A program made the translations under genes and the position numbers. The notes under the pieces are model-generated. The model saw only the letters and a list, made by a program, of their open reading frames with translations. It had not been told where the DNA came from and ran no database searches. A stretch of DNA of 63,989 bases from Patescibacteria group bacterium AH-259-L05. GTDB lineage: Bacteria; Patescibacteriota; Patescibacteriia; UBA2591; UBA6264. The first letter of the stretch is position 1, and every line of letters begins with the position of its first letter. The stretch lies in NCBI GenBank assembly GCA_027717985.1, contig JALLOO010000002.1, positions 71,257 to 135,245 of the forward strand, written 5' to 3'. Shown one piece after another: positions 9,036 to 18,650 of this stretch.

Positions 9036-9559
9036 AAATAGGAATCGATGCTCGATTTTATGGGCCTCATGGCAAAGGTATTGGGCGTTATACACAAAAG
9101 TTACTTGCCAGTTTAGAAAAATTTGACCATAACAATGAGTATTATGTATTCTTGCGTCAAGAAAATTTTGATTTATATAAACCGCAAAATCCTAAATTTC
9201 ATAAGGTGTTAGCTGATTATCCATGGTATTCATTTAAGGAGCAAGTAGTATTTCCGTTTAAATTGTATATGTATGGTCTTAATTTAGTACATTTTTTTCA
9301 CTTTAATGTTCCGTTTTTATATAAAAAAAAGTTTGTGGTAACAATTCATGATCTCATACATCATAAAGCATCACGGGAGGCATCAACACTATCTTTTATA
9401 TTGTTTTATGGTAAAAGGTTATTATATTTTTTAGTAATACGACGTGCAATTAAAAAATCACAAAAAGTTATAACGGTTTCTTCGCATACAAAGATTGAGA
9501 TTATCAGAGAATACAAAGTTAAACCGGAAAAAGTTATTGTAACATATGAAGCAGCTTAA
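9032..9559 (+). CDS. Glycosyltransferase GT-B, N-terminal part (split gene)
   Basis: MKIGIDARFYGPHGKGIGRYTQKLL...ends VIVTYEAA*. Confidence 0.75.
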   Translation: MKIGIDARFYGPHGKGIGRYTQKLLASLEKFDHNNEYYVFLRQENFDLYKPQNPKFHKVLADYPWYSFKEQVVFPFKLYMYGLNLVHFFHFNVPFLYKKKFVVTIHDLIHHKASREASTLSFILFYGKRLLYFLVIRRAIKKSQKVITVSSHTKIEIIREYKVKPEKVIVTYEAA

Positions 9560-10100
9560 AGAACCATATTTATTGTATGTGGGCAATGCATATCCACATA
9601 AGAATTTAGAGCGGCTTATTTCCGCGTTTAAAATTGTATTACAAAAACAACCTGAGTTATATCTTGTATTAGTTGGGAAAATCGATTATTTTTACGAGCG
9701 CTTGCAAGATTTTGTAAAAGAATTGGGTTTAGAAAAAAATGTTATATTTACTGGATATGTTTCAGATTCTGAACTTTCATGGCTATATACGCATGGGCTT
9801 GCCTATGTATTTCCGTCATTATCAGAAGGATTTGGTTTACCCGGATTAGAAGCAATGACACATAGCTTACCAGTAATTTCATCAAATAAAGAGCCGTTGC
9901 CAGAAATATATGGTGAAGCTGCCTTATATTTTAATCCAGAAGATATTAATGAGATGGCGCATGCTATTTTACAAATAGTTCAAAGTAAGGAAGTAAGAGA
10001 AAAATTAAAAAAAGTTGGAAGAGTCAAAGTTAAAAAATATTCATGGGATCGTTGCGCGAAGCAAACTCTCGAAGTATACAAAAGCGTTTTGAAAATATAA
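9546..10100 (+). CDS. Glycosyltransferase group 1, C-terminal part (split gene)
   Basis: EPYLLYVGNAYPHKNLERLI...FPSLSEGFGLPGLEAM; overlaps preceding ORF in another frame. Confidence 0.8.
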   Translation: MKQLKEPYLLYVGNAYPHKNLERLISAFKIVLQKQPELYLVLVGKIDYFYERLQDFVKELGLEKNVIFTGYVSDSELSWLYTHGLAYVFPSLSEGFGLPGLEAMTHSLPVISSNKEPLPEIYGEAALYFNPEDINEMAHAILQIVQSKEVREKLKKVGRVKVKKYSWDRCAKQTLEVYKSVLKI

Positions 10101-10109
10101 GTATAAAGT

Positions 10110-10442
10110 ATGACTGTTTATGAGATAATAGTTTTAATTTTATCTGCTTTTGTAGGATATGGTATTCAGAGATTGTGGTCAGGCAGATATGAGGATGATC
10201 GATTAAAACGGTCGCTACGGTTTTTGATTGGTAATTATTATATTCATATTCACCATTGGGTTTATTTATTAGTTATTCTTGCAATACTTTATTTTTATGA
10301 TGTTTATCACCCTATAATTTATGGATTATTAATTGGATTTATTATACAAGGACTTACGTATCAAGATCGGTTTATTTTTATATATCATAAAGATAAATTT
10401 GATACCATATATAGAAAATGGAAATCATCTGTTAAAAATTAG
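10110..10442 (+). CDS. Hypothetical membrane protein
   Basis: 110-aa hydrophobic ORF after the glycosyltransferase. Confidence 0.55.
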   Translation: MTVYEIIVLILSAFVGYGIQRLWSGRYEDDRLKRSLRFLIGNYYIHIHHWVYLLVILAILYFYDVYHPIIYGLLIGFIIQGLTYQDRFIFIYHKDKFDTIYRKWKSSVKN

Positions 10443-10463
10443 GCTTTGTTAAGCCTAATTTTA
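10438..10463 (+). terminator. Hairpin terminator
   Basis: AATTAGGCTT-TG-TTAAGCCTAATTTTA. Confidence 0.55.
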
Positions 10464-10558
10464 GCTATTGACAAAAAGGATGATTTTTGTTATAATGTAG
10501 ATAATAAGATACAGCATACGGAGTGCTGTAGTTTGGAAACCTTATAAAGGAGGAAAAA

Positions 10559-11170
10559 ATGGAAAGTGACAATCTTGTAGTGGATGAAACAGAAAGGGCA
10601 AGCGTTAGTGTGTTTTTGATAGATATATTTCGTCCGCAAAAACGATCTACCATTCTTCCAACAGACAGAATTTTATTAGTATCGAATGAAAGGCGAGGTA
10701 GAGATGACAGGGAAGGGCGAGGACCAAGACCAGAAGGCTGGGGTATGCCAGGTGGACATGGAGAGCCCGGTGAATGGTATATAAGGACTGGTTACCGAGA
10801 GTTGGGAGAAGAAACAGGAGTTAACCCTCAATACAAGAAGAAGATATATAACCAAGTTGAAATTGTAGATGATAGAAGAATGTTTTTGGCTGAGCCTGGA
10901 GTAGATACAGAGAGTGGGCCAGAAAAGGATGAGAAAGGAAATTTAGTATACAAAACTCATTGGCATTTAACAGTTGGCGGTCGTCTCTTAGTTCCTTGGG
11001 ACGAAACAGTGATAGCAATTGGAAAAGAAGATATTAAGACGGCGGCCTGGCATCGTTTTGATGGGTTGCCTTCAGGAGTATATGGGACTCATGGTAAACG
11101 AATAGAGATTTTTTATAATAGATTGACCGACAAAGAACTGTTTGACTATGTCTTTAATCAGAAAAGCTAA
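10559..11170 (+). CDS. NUDIX hydrolase
   Basis: Nudix box GHGEPGEWYIRTGYRELGEETGV; SD aaaggaggaaaaaatg. Confidence 0.85.
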   Translation: MESDNLVVDETERASVSVFLIDIFRPQKRSTILPTDRILLVSNERRGRDDREGRGPRPEGWGMPGGHGEPGEWYIRTGYRELGEETGVNPQYKKKIYNQVEIVDDRRMFLAEPGVDTESGPEKDEKGNLVYKTHWHLTVGGRLLVPWDETVIAIGKEDIKTAAWHRFDGLPSGVYGTHGKRIEIFYNRLTDKELFDYVFNQKS

Positions 11171-11189
11171 CCATTTGGTTGGCTTTTTC
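11163..11189 (+). terminator. Intrinsic terminator
   Basis: AAAGCTAACCATTTGGTTGGCTTTTT. Confidence 0.65.
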
Positions 11190-11339
11190 ATTAAATTAAA
11201 ATTTTTTGATGTTAAATGGTTAATAAATAATTTACGACACTATAATTATACTAAAATAAGTATAATTCTTTATTTTATATTAAATTAAATATATAAAATT
11301 ATGCCTGTTGATAACCTGTAGATAACTATTTTTTATTTT

Positions 11340-11660
11340 TTTGTCATTTATTTTTTTGTCATCCCATACTTCTTTTGTTATCCTACCTTTCCTTGTCATC
11401 CTGCATTTCGTGCGGGATGACAGAAAAAAAGAGTCTCATCCATCTCCTTTTGTCATCCCACTTTTTTTGTTATTAAGGCTCGTGAAGGATCGAGGAATCC
11501 CTTAACAGGCTTTGGCAATAAAAGACTGCTATTGACCACACTATTTTTTTTGTCATTCTTTAGCCTTTTGTCATTCCGCACTTCGGAATGACAAGAAAGG
11601 AAAGTCACGAAATGACAATCCTCCCCCTGTCATTCCTTGCGAGCTATAGACGAGTAAGGA
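11340..11660. repeat. Intergenic array of degenerate TTTGTCAT(C/T)CC repeats
   Basis: Multiple copies, some with full palindromes: cttgtcatcctgcatttcgtgcgggatgacag; tgtcattccgcacttcggaatgaca. Confidence 0.7.
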
Positions 11661-11921
11661 ATAAAAGAGAGGACGGGTTGATAAAAAAGAGAAATATGGA
11701 CAAAAATTGGCACAAAGTTTATAAAGATAGAGAAAAAAATCTCAATTTTGTGATATTTAGCTGATATTAATTAGAAATATTTTATTAATGTTAAACCGAG
11801 AACAGGAGACGTTCGTCGGGGAACAATTTTTCTGAAATTTATCTAATATTTATTAATAATTTATAGTTTTTATCTAATTTTTCTATAAATTTAGCGTCGT
11901 GAAACGTTATAATGATAAAAC

Positions 11922-11955
11922 AAAAAAGACCTCTATATTCAATAGAGATCTTTTT
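11922..11955. terminator. Intrinsic terminator
   Basis: AAAAAAGACCTCTATATTCAATAGAGATCTTTTT. Confidence 0.7.
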
Positions 11956-12886
11956 ATTGGTTTTGATTTAATTCTTCATTAACAGCACACATAAGTTCAT
12001 CTGGAGGCACTCCACTGCCTTTAACGATCGCGCTACCCCCTCTGTTGTTTCTCCCTCCCCAACGATCTATTCTTAATTTTTCTATTTTATTCATAGTTTT
12101 ACAAAATTTGGGGATAGGAAAATGAAAAAATGATTTTTTATGCATTGCGTATACCCATCTTCCGTCAGGGCGTTGCCGAGCTGAAATATATGCGTGGTAT
12201 CCATCAGCAAAAACACCCATACCTGCTTGAGCTCCAACTTCTTGTATCATTGCCCATCCTTGACCACCACCAATTTTTTTATAATCCATATTAAGAGGGA
12301 TTGATTTACCACGGCCTGAAATATGTTTTAATATACGTTTCTCAACATCATCTACTATACCCTTATAAGCATCAGGATCTCTTTTATCTATTTCCCCGCT
12401 GATCCGGAAATGTCGATATGGCTCAAAAATCCATGCAAGTTGTTGAAATAGTAATAGATCATTAGGAAAAGGATGTATGCTTGGAACAGTATCATGTAGA
12501 TCTTCCACGAATACAATCTGAATCAACTTAGGATTGCCAATAAATTCGTCCTCGTGGCCATGTTTTAATACAGTATATGAGGTAGAAATATCTTCATCAC
12601 AATCAAGCGCATAAACGTTTGCTTTCGGTTCATTATTTTCATCGTGGAAAAGAGTGGTGAAGAACCCATCACGAATTGCTGCATATACTTGTGTACAGGT
12701 TGCTCGCGTAGCAAGATGATCCACTCCTTCATGATGATTAAAGTTTATTCGTGGACCACTTTTCTGGCGGCGCGGTCTCCCCGATACATATCCATCAAGT
12801 GCAATAGAATAAGGGTCAGTTACGCGGCAGAATTTTCTCCATGACATGGGCGGGTCATTTGGGCGCATAAAAAGCTTAACAGCCAT
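11954..12886 (-). CDS. Conserved-looking hypothetical protein; possible phosphoesterase-like motifs (FNHHEGVDHLATRATC)
   Basis: 310-aa ORF; SD aaaggaggag; family not firmly recognised. Confidence 0.6.
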   Translation of the reverse strand: MAVKLFMRPNDPPMSWRKFCRVTDPYSIALDGYVSGRPRRQKSGPRINFNHHEGVDHLATRATCTQVYAAIRDGFFTTLFHDENNEPKANVYALDCDEDISTSYTVLKHGHEDEFIGNPKLIQIVFVEDLHDTVPSIHPFPNDLLLFQQLAWIFEPYRHFRISGEIDKRDPDAYKGIVDDVEKRILKHISGRGKSIPLNMDYKKIGGGQGWAMIQEVGAQAGMGVFADGYHAYISARQRPDGRWVYAMHKKSFFHFPIPKFCKTMNKIEKLRIDRWGGRNNRGGSAIVKGSGVPPDELMCAVNEELNQNQ

Positions 12887-12954
12887 TGTTTTCTCCTCCT
12901 TTTTTAGGAACTACGAATTAGAATAGTAAATATTTTGATATGAGTCAAGTGTAT

Positions 12955-12980
12955 AAAAAAAGAGCCTACAGGCTCTTTTT
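12955..12980. terminator. Bidirectional terminator
   Basis: AAAAAAGAGCCTACAGGCTCTTTTT. Confidence 0.75.
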
Positions 12981-12985
12981 ACTTT

Positions 12986-13816
12986 TTATTTATGCGTTTT
13001 TAAAAAGTGCAAGCCGCCATAAAGTCCTGATTTGTCGCCCAATTTACTTTTGACAATGGGGGGCGGGTTAAAACGATTTTTTTTAACATTTTCTCTGGTT
13101 TGTTTTAAAAATAAGTGAGCGCGCTGAGAAAATCCGCCACCAATAATAAAAATGTCAGGAGACCATAATACTATGCCGTTGACAATCCCTTGGGCTAGGT
13201 GTTTTGAAAAATCATTCCAGATTTTTTCATTTTTACAATTTTCAGCTTGTATGCCATAATTTTTATAAAAAGCCCTTCCTGATACATATGATTCTAAACA
13301 TCCATATTGGCCGCACGACGGCCACTTTTCCCCATGTATATTAATAATTTGATGACCAGGTTCAAATCCTCGAGAAAAAACATCAATTTGTTTATTAACA
13401 ATTCTAGTCCCGCCAAGTCCAGTACCAATCGCATAATAGCCAACAATCTTATGCCCCTTGCCGGCCCCAAAAGCTACCTCTCCTAAGCCCCCTAAGTCAG
13501 TATCATTCTTAATAAATATTTTGCAGTTAAACTTTTTTGATAATATATTAGTTAAAGGCTTATGTATCCAGGAGCTAAAAAGATCTGGGGCTCTTGCCAA
13601 TCGTCTTGTTTTTTTGTCTATCGTCCCTGGTAAACCAATAATTATGCCCTGTGTTTTGCCCTCTTGAGTAATATTTTCTATAGAAGCGGTTATTCTTTTT
13701 ATAGATAGATCAAAACTTCTTATTGTTGAGAATTTATCTATTTTATCAATAGTTTTAAGTTTTTTTGAGGACGCAATACGCGTAGATGTTCCCCCAATAT
13801 CAAGCACTATGTACAT
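12986..13816 (-). CDS. ROK-family sugar kinase/regulator
   Basis: DIGGTSTRIA, GLPGTID, NDTDLGGLGE, GTGLGGTRI, EPGHQI, CGQYGCLESYVSGRA. Confidence 0.9.
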   Translation of the reverse strand: MYIVLDIGGTSTRIASSKKLKTIDKIDKFSTIRSFDLSIKRITASIENITQEGKTQGIIIGLPGTIDKKTRRLARAPDLFSSWIHKPLTNILSKKFNCKIFIKNDTDLGGLGEVAFGAGKGHKIVGYYAIGTGLGGTRIVNKQIDVFSRGFEPGHQIINIHGEKWPSCGQYGCLESYVSGRAFYKNYGIQAENCKNEKIWNDFSKHLAQGIVNGIVLWSPDIFIIGGGFSQRAHLFLKQTRENVKKNRFNPPPIVKSKLGDKSGLYGGLHFLKTHK

Positions 13817-13940
13817 AACTAATTTGTGTTATTGTTTATTGCATCTATTGTATCAACAGGATCGACTCTTGACAATAAGGCGAAAGTTTGTAACACTGAT
13901 AATAATGTTAGTTCATTAAATTTGAAGGGAGGTTGGATAG

Positions 13941-14426
13941 GTGAATTATTCCGAGGACAGACATGGAAGAGAGTGTCTAGAATTAGCACAAAAGTCGAAA
14001 GGTGATATGGGGTTTGGCGCTTTGCTAGAAAAAAATGGTAAAATTATTGGTCGAGGATGGAATAGGCGCTCAACTCCGCAAGAACGTAAATTATTGAGCC
14101 ATGTTGATTATAAAATTGATGCTGAACAGGCATGTATTGCTGATGCATTACTGAATAATAGAGATGTTCGGGGTAGTGAGGTTTATGTTTTGGGCATAGT
14201 TTTGCGTGGAGCTGAAAAAGGAAAACTGAGTACCAGAAGAGGCAGAGTTTTTATTTGTAAGAGATGCCCACACACATTTATTCGTTTTGGAATCCCAGTA
14301 AATATTCCACGATTTGATGGGTGGGTTAAACTTAGCCCGGAAATGGCATTAAAAACAGCGAAAATAGTTAAAAAAACTTACGGCAGGGGATATTGGCAAA
14401 GGTTTACGCAGAAAAAAGAAAAATAA
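13941..14426 (+). CDS. Cytidine/dCMP deaminase-like protein with variant motif (GTG start)
   Basis: KIDAEQACIADAL and CKRCPHTFIRFGI; upstream gaagggagg. Confidence 0.6.
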   Translation: MNYSEDRHGRECLELAQKSKGDMGFGALLEKNGKIIGRGWNRRSTPQERKLLSHVDYKIDAEQACIADALLNNRDVRGSEVYVLGIVLRGAEKGKLSTRRGRVFICKRCPHTFIRFGIPVNIPRFDGWVKLSPEMALKTAKIVKKTYGRGYWQRFTQKKEK

Positions 14427-14548
14427 AAAGAGACCGTTTAGAAAATTAAGCGGACTCTTTTGATTTTGAAGAAGACTTGACAGAGAGGATTTTTTTAGCT
14501 ACTATTATTAATAATTGATCTTTTACAGAACAGAAAAGGAGACAAATT

Positions 14549-15760
14549 ATGAGTGTTGATATGCGTGAGATAAATACAGAAGTCAGAAAGATTATGAAAA
14601 GACATGGTGTTTCATATAAAACCGGATTTCTTGCCGAAAAGCCACTGCGCTGGATACCCTTTGATCAGCGTAATCCATCAGAACAATCCCGATGCTATCA
14701 GTGGCTTGACACAACAGCGCATACGCTCCCCGAGTTGATTGCGCAGAAAGCGGTACGTAAACGTGTAGAAATGTTAGAGACCCCATCATGGTTATTTGTT
14801 GATTTAGATAGAGAAGTCATTAACCTTTTACTATTGAATTTTACTATGATTATTCATGCATACTTTAGAGAGACATTTCCTTATAGTAACGTTGGTGAGT
14901 TAATGCAGGATGAGAGTATAAAGTATGTGCCGCCACAGCTTGCCATACCAGCATGGGAGCTTTCAAAAATTGTGGGTATGCATCCTGTTATGTCATATTG
15001 TTTGTATAGTCCTTGTAACTACTATATACCTGATCAGAATAAGGCATTATCCTTAGATAATATTGAGTTGATTCATTCGTTTACCAATACGCTGGATGAG
15101 AAGTGGTTTGTATGGGATCATCAGGTTGTTGAGAAAATAGTGGCACCAGCTATTCCTGCATTACTTAAAGCGTACCTATTGTGTAAGCGTAATGATCCTC
15201 CGGTTGATGCAATAGTTTATTACCTTTCTGTTGCTACACGGGCGCATGAAAAAGCAGTTGATGTTCTTGAACGAATGCGCGAGCACTGCGATTATCAGAC
15301 ATATTTTGACCAGGTACGATTGTTCTATTCATTTCCAAAAAATGTTGTTTTTGAAGGCGTGGATGAACTTAAGGGAGAGCCGCAAAACTTTTTTGGTGAA
15401 ACAGGAGGACAGAGTCCGTTTATGCACCTTCGTCTTGCTATATTAGGCATTGATCATTATAAAGATCCATACTTTGCAAAAATGCGCGATTATATGCCAA
15501 AAGAATTTCGAAGTCTTATTGAATTGATAGGTGATTCAAAGATTCGTCAATTTGTACTTGATTGCGTGAAAAAGGGAGAGGCAAGGCCAGTACGTCGTTA
15601 TAATGCGCTAGTAATGTCAATTCTTGCATGGGAAGCAGAACATATTACCTTGGTTGATGATTATATTAAACAGTACGGCGAGGTTTATGGAACGGGTAAG
15701 CCACCGCTTGAATGGTTAAGACACCTGTATGATAAAACAAAATCAAAGCTCATTCTCTAG
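14549..15760 (+). CDS. Hypothetical protein
   Basis: 403-aa ORF, SD aaaaggaga, terminator downstream. Confidence 0.6.
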   Translation: MSVDMREINTEVRKIMKRHGVSYKTGFLAEKPLRWIPFDQRNPSEQSRCYQWLDTTAHTLPELIAQKAVRKRVEMLETPSWLFVDLDREVINLLLLNFTMIIHAYFRETFPYSNVGELMQDESIKYVPPQLAIPAWELSKIVGMHPVMSYCLYSPCNYYIPDQNKALSLDNIELIHSFTNTLDEKWFVWDHQVVEKIVAPAIPALLKAYLLCKRNDPPVDAIVYYLSVATRAHEKAVDVLERMREHCDYQTYFDQVRLFYSFPKNVVFEGVDELKGEPQNFFGETGGQSPFMHLRLAILGIDHYKDPYFAKMRDYMPKEFRSLIELIGDSKIRQFVLDCVKKGEARPVRRYNALVMSILAWEAEHITLVDDYIKQYGEVYGTGKPPLEWLRHLYDKTKSKLIL

Positions 15761-15764
15761 GTAT

Positions 15765-15795
15765 AAAAAGCCCACCTCATTTGAGGCGGGTTTTT
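15765..15795 (+). terminator. Intrinsic terminator
   Basis: AAAAAGCCCACCTCATTTGAGGCGGGTTTTT. Confidence 0.75.
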
Positions 15796-15870
15796 GTTTA
15801 AGACATTTTTCCTTCAGACGCATACAGAATACATATCGCGCTTCCCTAAAAAAGTGTTATACTAAAGGGC

Positions 15871-16998
15871 ATGAAGAGTATTTTTATCATCATTTTGGTG
15901 CTCATGGTTGCTGGTATTGGGTATTACGTTTTTAGTCAGCCAGTACCGCAAGCACAAGAGATTCAAGTGGCTCCACCTATTAGTGAGGGCGCGGTCGATA
16001 ATACGGTGAGACAAGAGCCAGTCGAACCGCCTCCTGAACCAAAACCAAACCGGGTAGATTTTTCGCAGTTTCATTCGCTCTTTCGTTTCTCAGGAGAGAT
16101 TCCCAATGGTTGGAAGGTTGAATTTGTACCTGAAATCATTGCATTCAACATTTATAATCCTGAAAGTTCTGCGGCAAGTATTAGAGAACAATCGCAGATA
16201 TTCATCCGGTACTTTGAAGCAAGCAGATTTTTAACACTTTCAACTGTTGATATTACTTTGCGCGAAGAAACAAAGAGCAATGGCCATCCTGCGGTGCGTT
16301 ATGAAATTATTAAAAAGCCAGGAGTTCCTAACTTTCCTCATCAACCAGGTTGGCGCAATGAGAAACACCGGCTTATTGATATTCGATTCACTAACAACAG
16401 CCCTAGTTTATTTTATGTGTTCACCTATACTCCCTCACTTGAAGAGTACATGTTTGATGATTTTATTAATTCGCTTACCTTCCATAATGATCTAGATAGT
16501 ATATATCCGCCGATTGATAGAATATTAGAACGATCTGTTAAAAAATCGTTTGGACTGAAAGTTTCACCAGAAGACTCTCCTATACAACCAGAGCGGTTTT
16601 CTGGATATCACACTGGCGTTGATTATGAAGTGTTTGGCGAGGAGTTGGAAAAAGACGTGTTCGTACGAGCAATATGCGGCGGTAAACTCCGTCAAAAGCA
16701 AAACGCTGATGGGTATGGCGGCGTTGCGGTACAAGATTGTCTTTTACAAGATCAAGCAATAACGGTGGTGTATGGTCATCTGAAACTCACAAGTATCATA
16801 CTTGAAGTTAATTCATACATCGCACCAGGAAGCGAGATTGGTATCCTGGGTGCACATCAGAGTATAGAAACAGATGGTGAGCGCAAACATCTTCACCTAG
16901 GCATCCGCAAGGGAACCATCGTAGATATTCGTGGTTATGTTGAAAATGAATCAGAACTTACAAATTGGCTGGATCCTCGTGCGCTTCTTTCTTTTTGA
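15871..16998 (+). CDS. M23/LytM-like peptidase domain protein with N-terminal membrane anchor
   Basis: N-terminal hydrophobic segment; HTGVDYE, VVYGHLKL, HLHLGIRKG. Confidence 0.7.
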   Translation: MKSIFIIILVLMVAGIGYYVFSQPVPQAQEIQVAPPISEGAVDNTVRQEPVEPPPEPKPNRVDFSQFHSLFRFSGEIPNGWKVEFVPEIIAFNIYNPESSAASIREQSQIFIRYFEASRFLTLSTVDITLREETKSNGHPAVRYEIIKKPGVPNFPHQPGWRNEKHRLIDIRFTNNSPSLFYVFTYTPSLEEYMFDDFINSLTFHNDLDSIYPPIDRILERSVKKSFGLKVSPEDSPIQPERFSGYHTGVDYEVFGEELEKDVFVRAICGGKLRQKQNADGYGGVAVQDCLLQDQAITVVYGHLKLTSIILEVNSYIAPGSEIGILGAHQSIETDGERKHLHLGIRKGTIVDIRGYVENESELTNWLDPRALLSF

Positions 16999-17059
16999 AA
17001 TGAAGCGCTAATGAGTTAATACGAAAGCGTTGTTTAGTTGGTAAGGGACCATTTTTTAT

Positions 17060-18547
17060 TTATTTATACCATCCTTGGGCTTTAAGAATTTTGCGTAAAG
17101 CCGGGTCATCTAAAGAAACTGGTGGGAGATAAACGCCAATGCGTTCTCGATCCCAAATGGCACCAGTTTTTTTCTTTTCACGAGGGGTTGTGAAGCGATA
17201 TTTATAAAATAAGGCACGAATATAGTGAGGTGGTTGATCTGAAAAAGGATTATGGCGCATCAGAGAAAGGGTGGCTTTATCATTTTTAAGAAGTTTTGCC
17301 ATAAAGTTTATAAACCACGGGTCATAGCCGTACGGAAGAGAAACACCTTCTGAGGTTATGCTAGCGCGAAAGGGTAAAAACCACATAAGCCAATCAAGCC
17401 GTAAATGATACGGAGCAATTTGGGGTGGCGTGCGTTTAAGATCCCCTGGCTTGCCCATAAATTCATATTCATGCCAGGTAGTTTCAGAGCTGATTACGTT
17501 CTCGTTTGTTCCTTCAACAATTACTTCGTAGCGAGGTCTGGTAATAGATCCAAACGCACCATAGGTGCCTACCAAATGTAAAGAGTTATACGAGGTATTC
17601 ATTACTTGACGGCGAGAAAGCATATTGCGTATGGGATAATAACTTAAAAAAGCAGTAATAACTGTGATAAGGATGATAACATAAGCAAAAACAGGCGTAG
17701 GAGCGGAGAGCAGCCCTGGTTTAAAGTGAAACAGCGCTCGAAGTTGTGCCCCGGAAAAGGTAGGGATGACAAGCACCATGGTGAGTAATCCAAGCCAGGA
17801 AAAATTTCCACTTATAAATAACCATCCGTGAAAAAGTAAGGTGAGACCTCCTGCAATTGCGGCAAATGGTTGAGGCGCAAAGTAGAAAAAAGGGACTATT
17901 AGTTCAACAAAATGATTAAACCCGACGCCGAATTGGTGAATCCATTTTGGCAGCCAGTGAAAATACCAACTTAAAGGGTTAGGCATAGGCTGGGTTTCAT
18001 AATGGTAGAAAAGGCAGGTAAAATCGCGCCAACATTCATCGCCTCGGAGTTTAATAAGTCCTGCGCCAAACATGGTTCGAAAAAGCAGCCATCTGAAAAG
18101 TAAAATAACCAAAAAAGAAGGATTGGTTTTTACTGATCCAAGAAAAACAGCAAAAAATCCTGCTTCTAACAGCATGGATTCCCATCCAAACGCAAAAAAG
18201 GATTGACCAACATTTGTAAAAGAAAGGTATAAAATCCAAAGCAGCAGCCAGGTAGTTACTGAAACGCCAGTACCAAATCGTTCAGAAAATCCTAAAAGCG
18301 CAAAGAGGGCCAGTCCTACCCCAAGCCATCCAAAAATGGTAAAGGCGACATCGGTTGATATCCATTGAAAGATGCTGGGGGCATTTCTAAAACTAATGTG
18401 TTGGATAAATTGAGGGACTGGGAGGATACCTTTTTCTCCAACAAGGGGTTTGAATTGGTGCACAATTGCAATAAAAGCAATAAGATATATCAGAGCAAGC
18501 GCTCGCTGAAATATAATTTTGGTAAGCCAATAACCGGTTATTTCCAT
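17060..18547 (-). CDS. Lipase maturation factor (LMF) family membrane protein
   Basis: MLLEAGFFAVFLG, LFRWLLFRTMFGAGLIKLRGDECWRDFTCLFYHYETQPMPNPLSWY. Confidence 0.85.
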   Translation of the reverse strand: MEITGYWLTKIIFQRALALIYLIAFIAIVHQFKPLVGEKGILPVPQFIQHISFRNAPSIFQWISTDVAFTIFGWLGVGLALFALLGFSERFGTGVSVTTWLLLWILYLSFTNVGQSFFAFGWESMLLEAGFFAVFLGSVKTNPSFLVILLFRWLLFRTMFGAGLIKLRGDECWRDFTCLFYHYETQPMPNPLSWYFHWLPKWIHQFGVGFNHFVELIVPFFYFAPQPFAAIAGGLTLLFHGWLFISGNFSWLGLLTMVLVIPTFSGAQLRALFHFKPGLLSAPTPVFAYVIILITVITAFLSYYPIRNMLSRRQVMNTSYNSLHLVGTYGAFGSITRPRYEVIVEGTNENVISSETTWHEYEFMGKPGDLKRTPPQIAPYHLRLDWLMWFLPFRASITSEGVSLPYGYDPWFINFMAKLLKNDKATLSLMRHNPFSDQPPHYIRALFYKYRFTTPREKKKTGAIWDRERIGVYLPPVSLDDPALRKILKAQGWYK

Positions 18548-18575
18548 AACACATTGTCTAAATATGAATTGTTTT

Positions 18576-18649
18576 TGGTGGACCTGGGCGGAATCGAACC
18601 GCCACCACTGCAATGCGAATGCAGCGCTCTACCACTAAGCTACAGGCCC
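18576..18649 (-). tRNA. tRNA-Ala(CGC)
   Basis: Anticodon stem-loop CTGCA-TTCGCAT-TGCAG; encoded CCA. Confidence 0.9.
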
Positions 18650-18650
18650 T

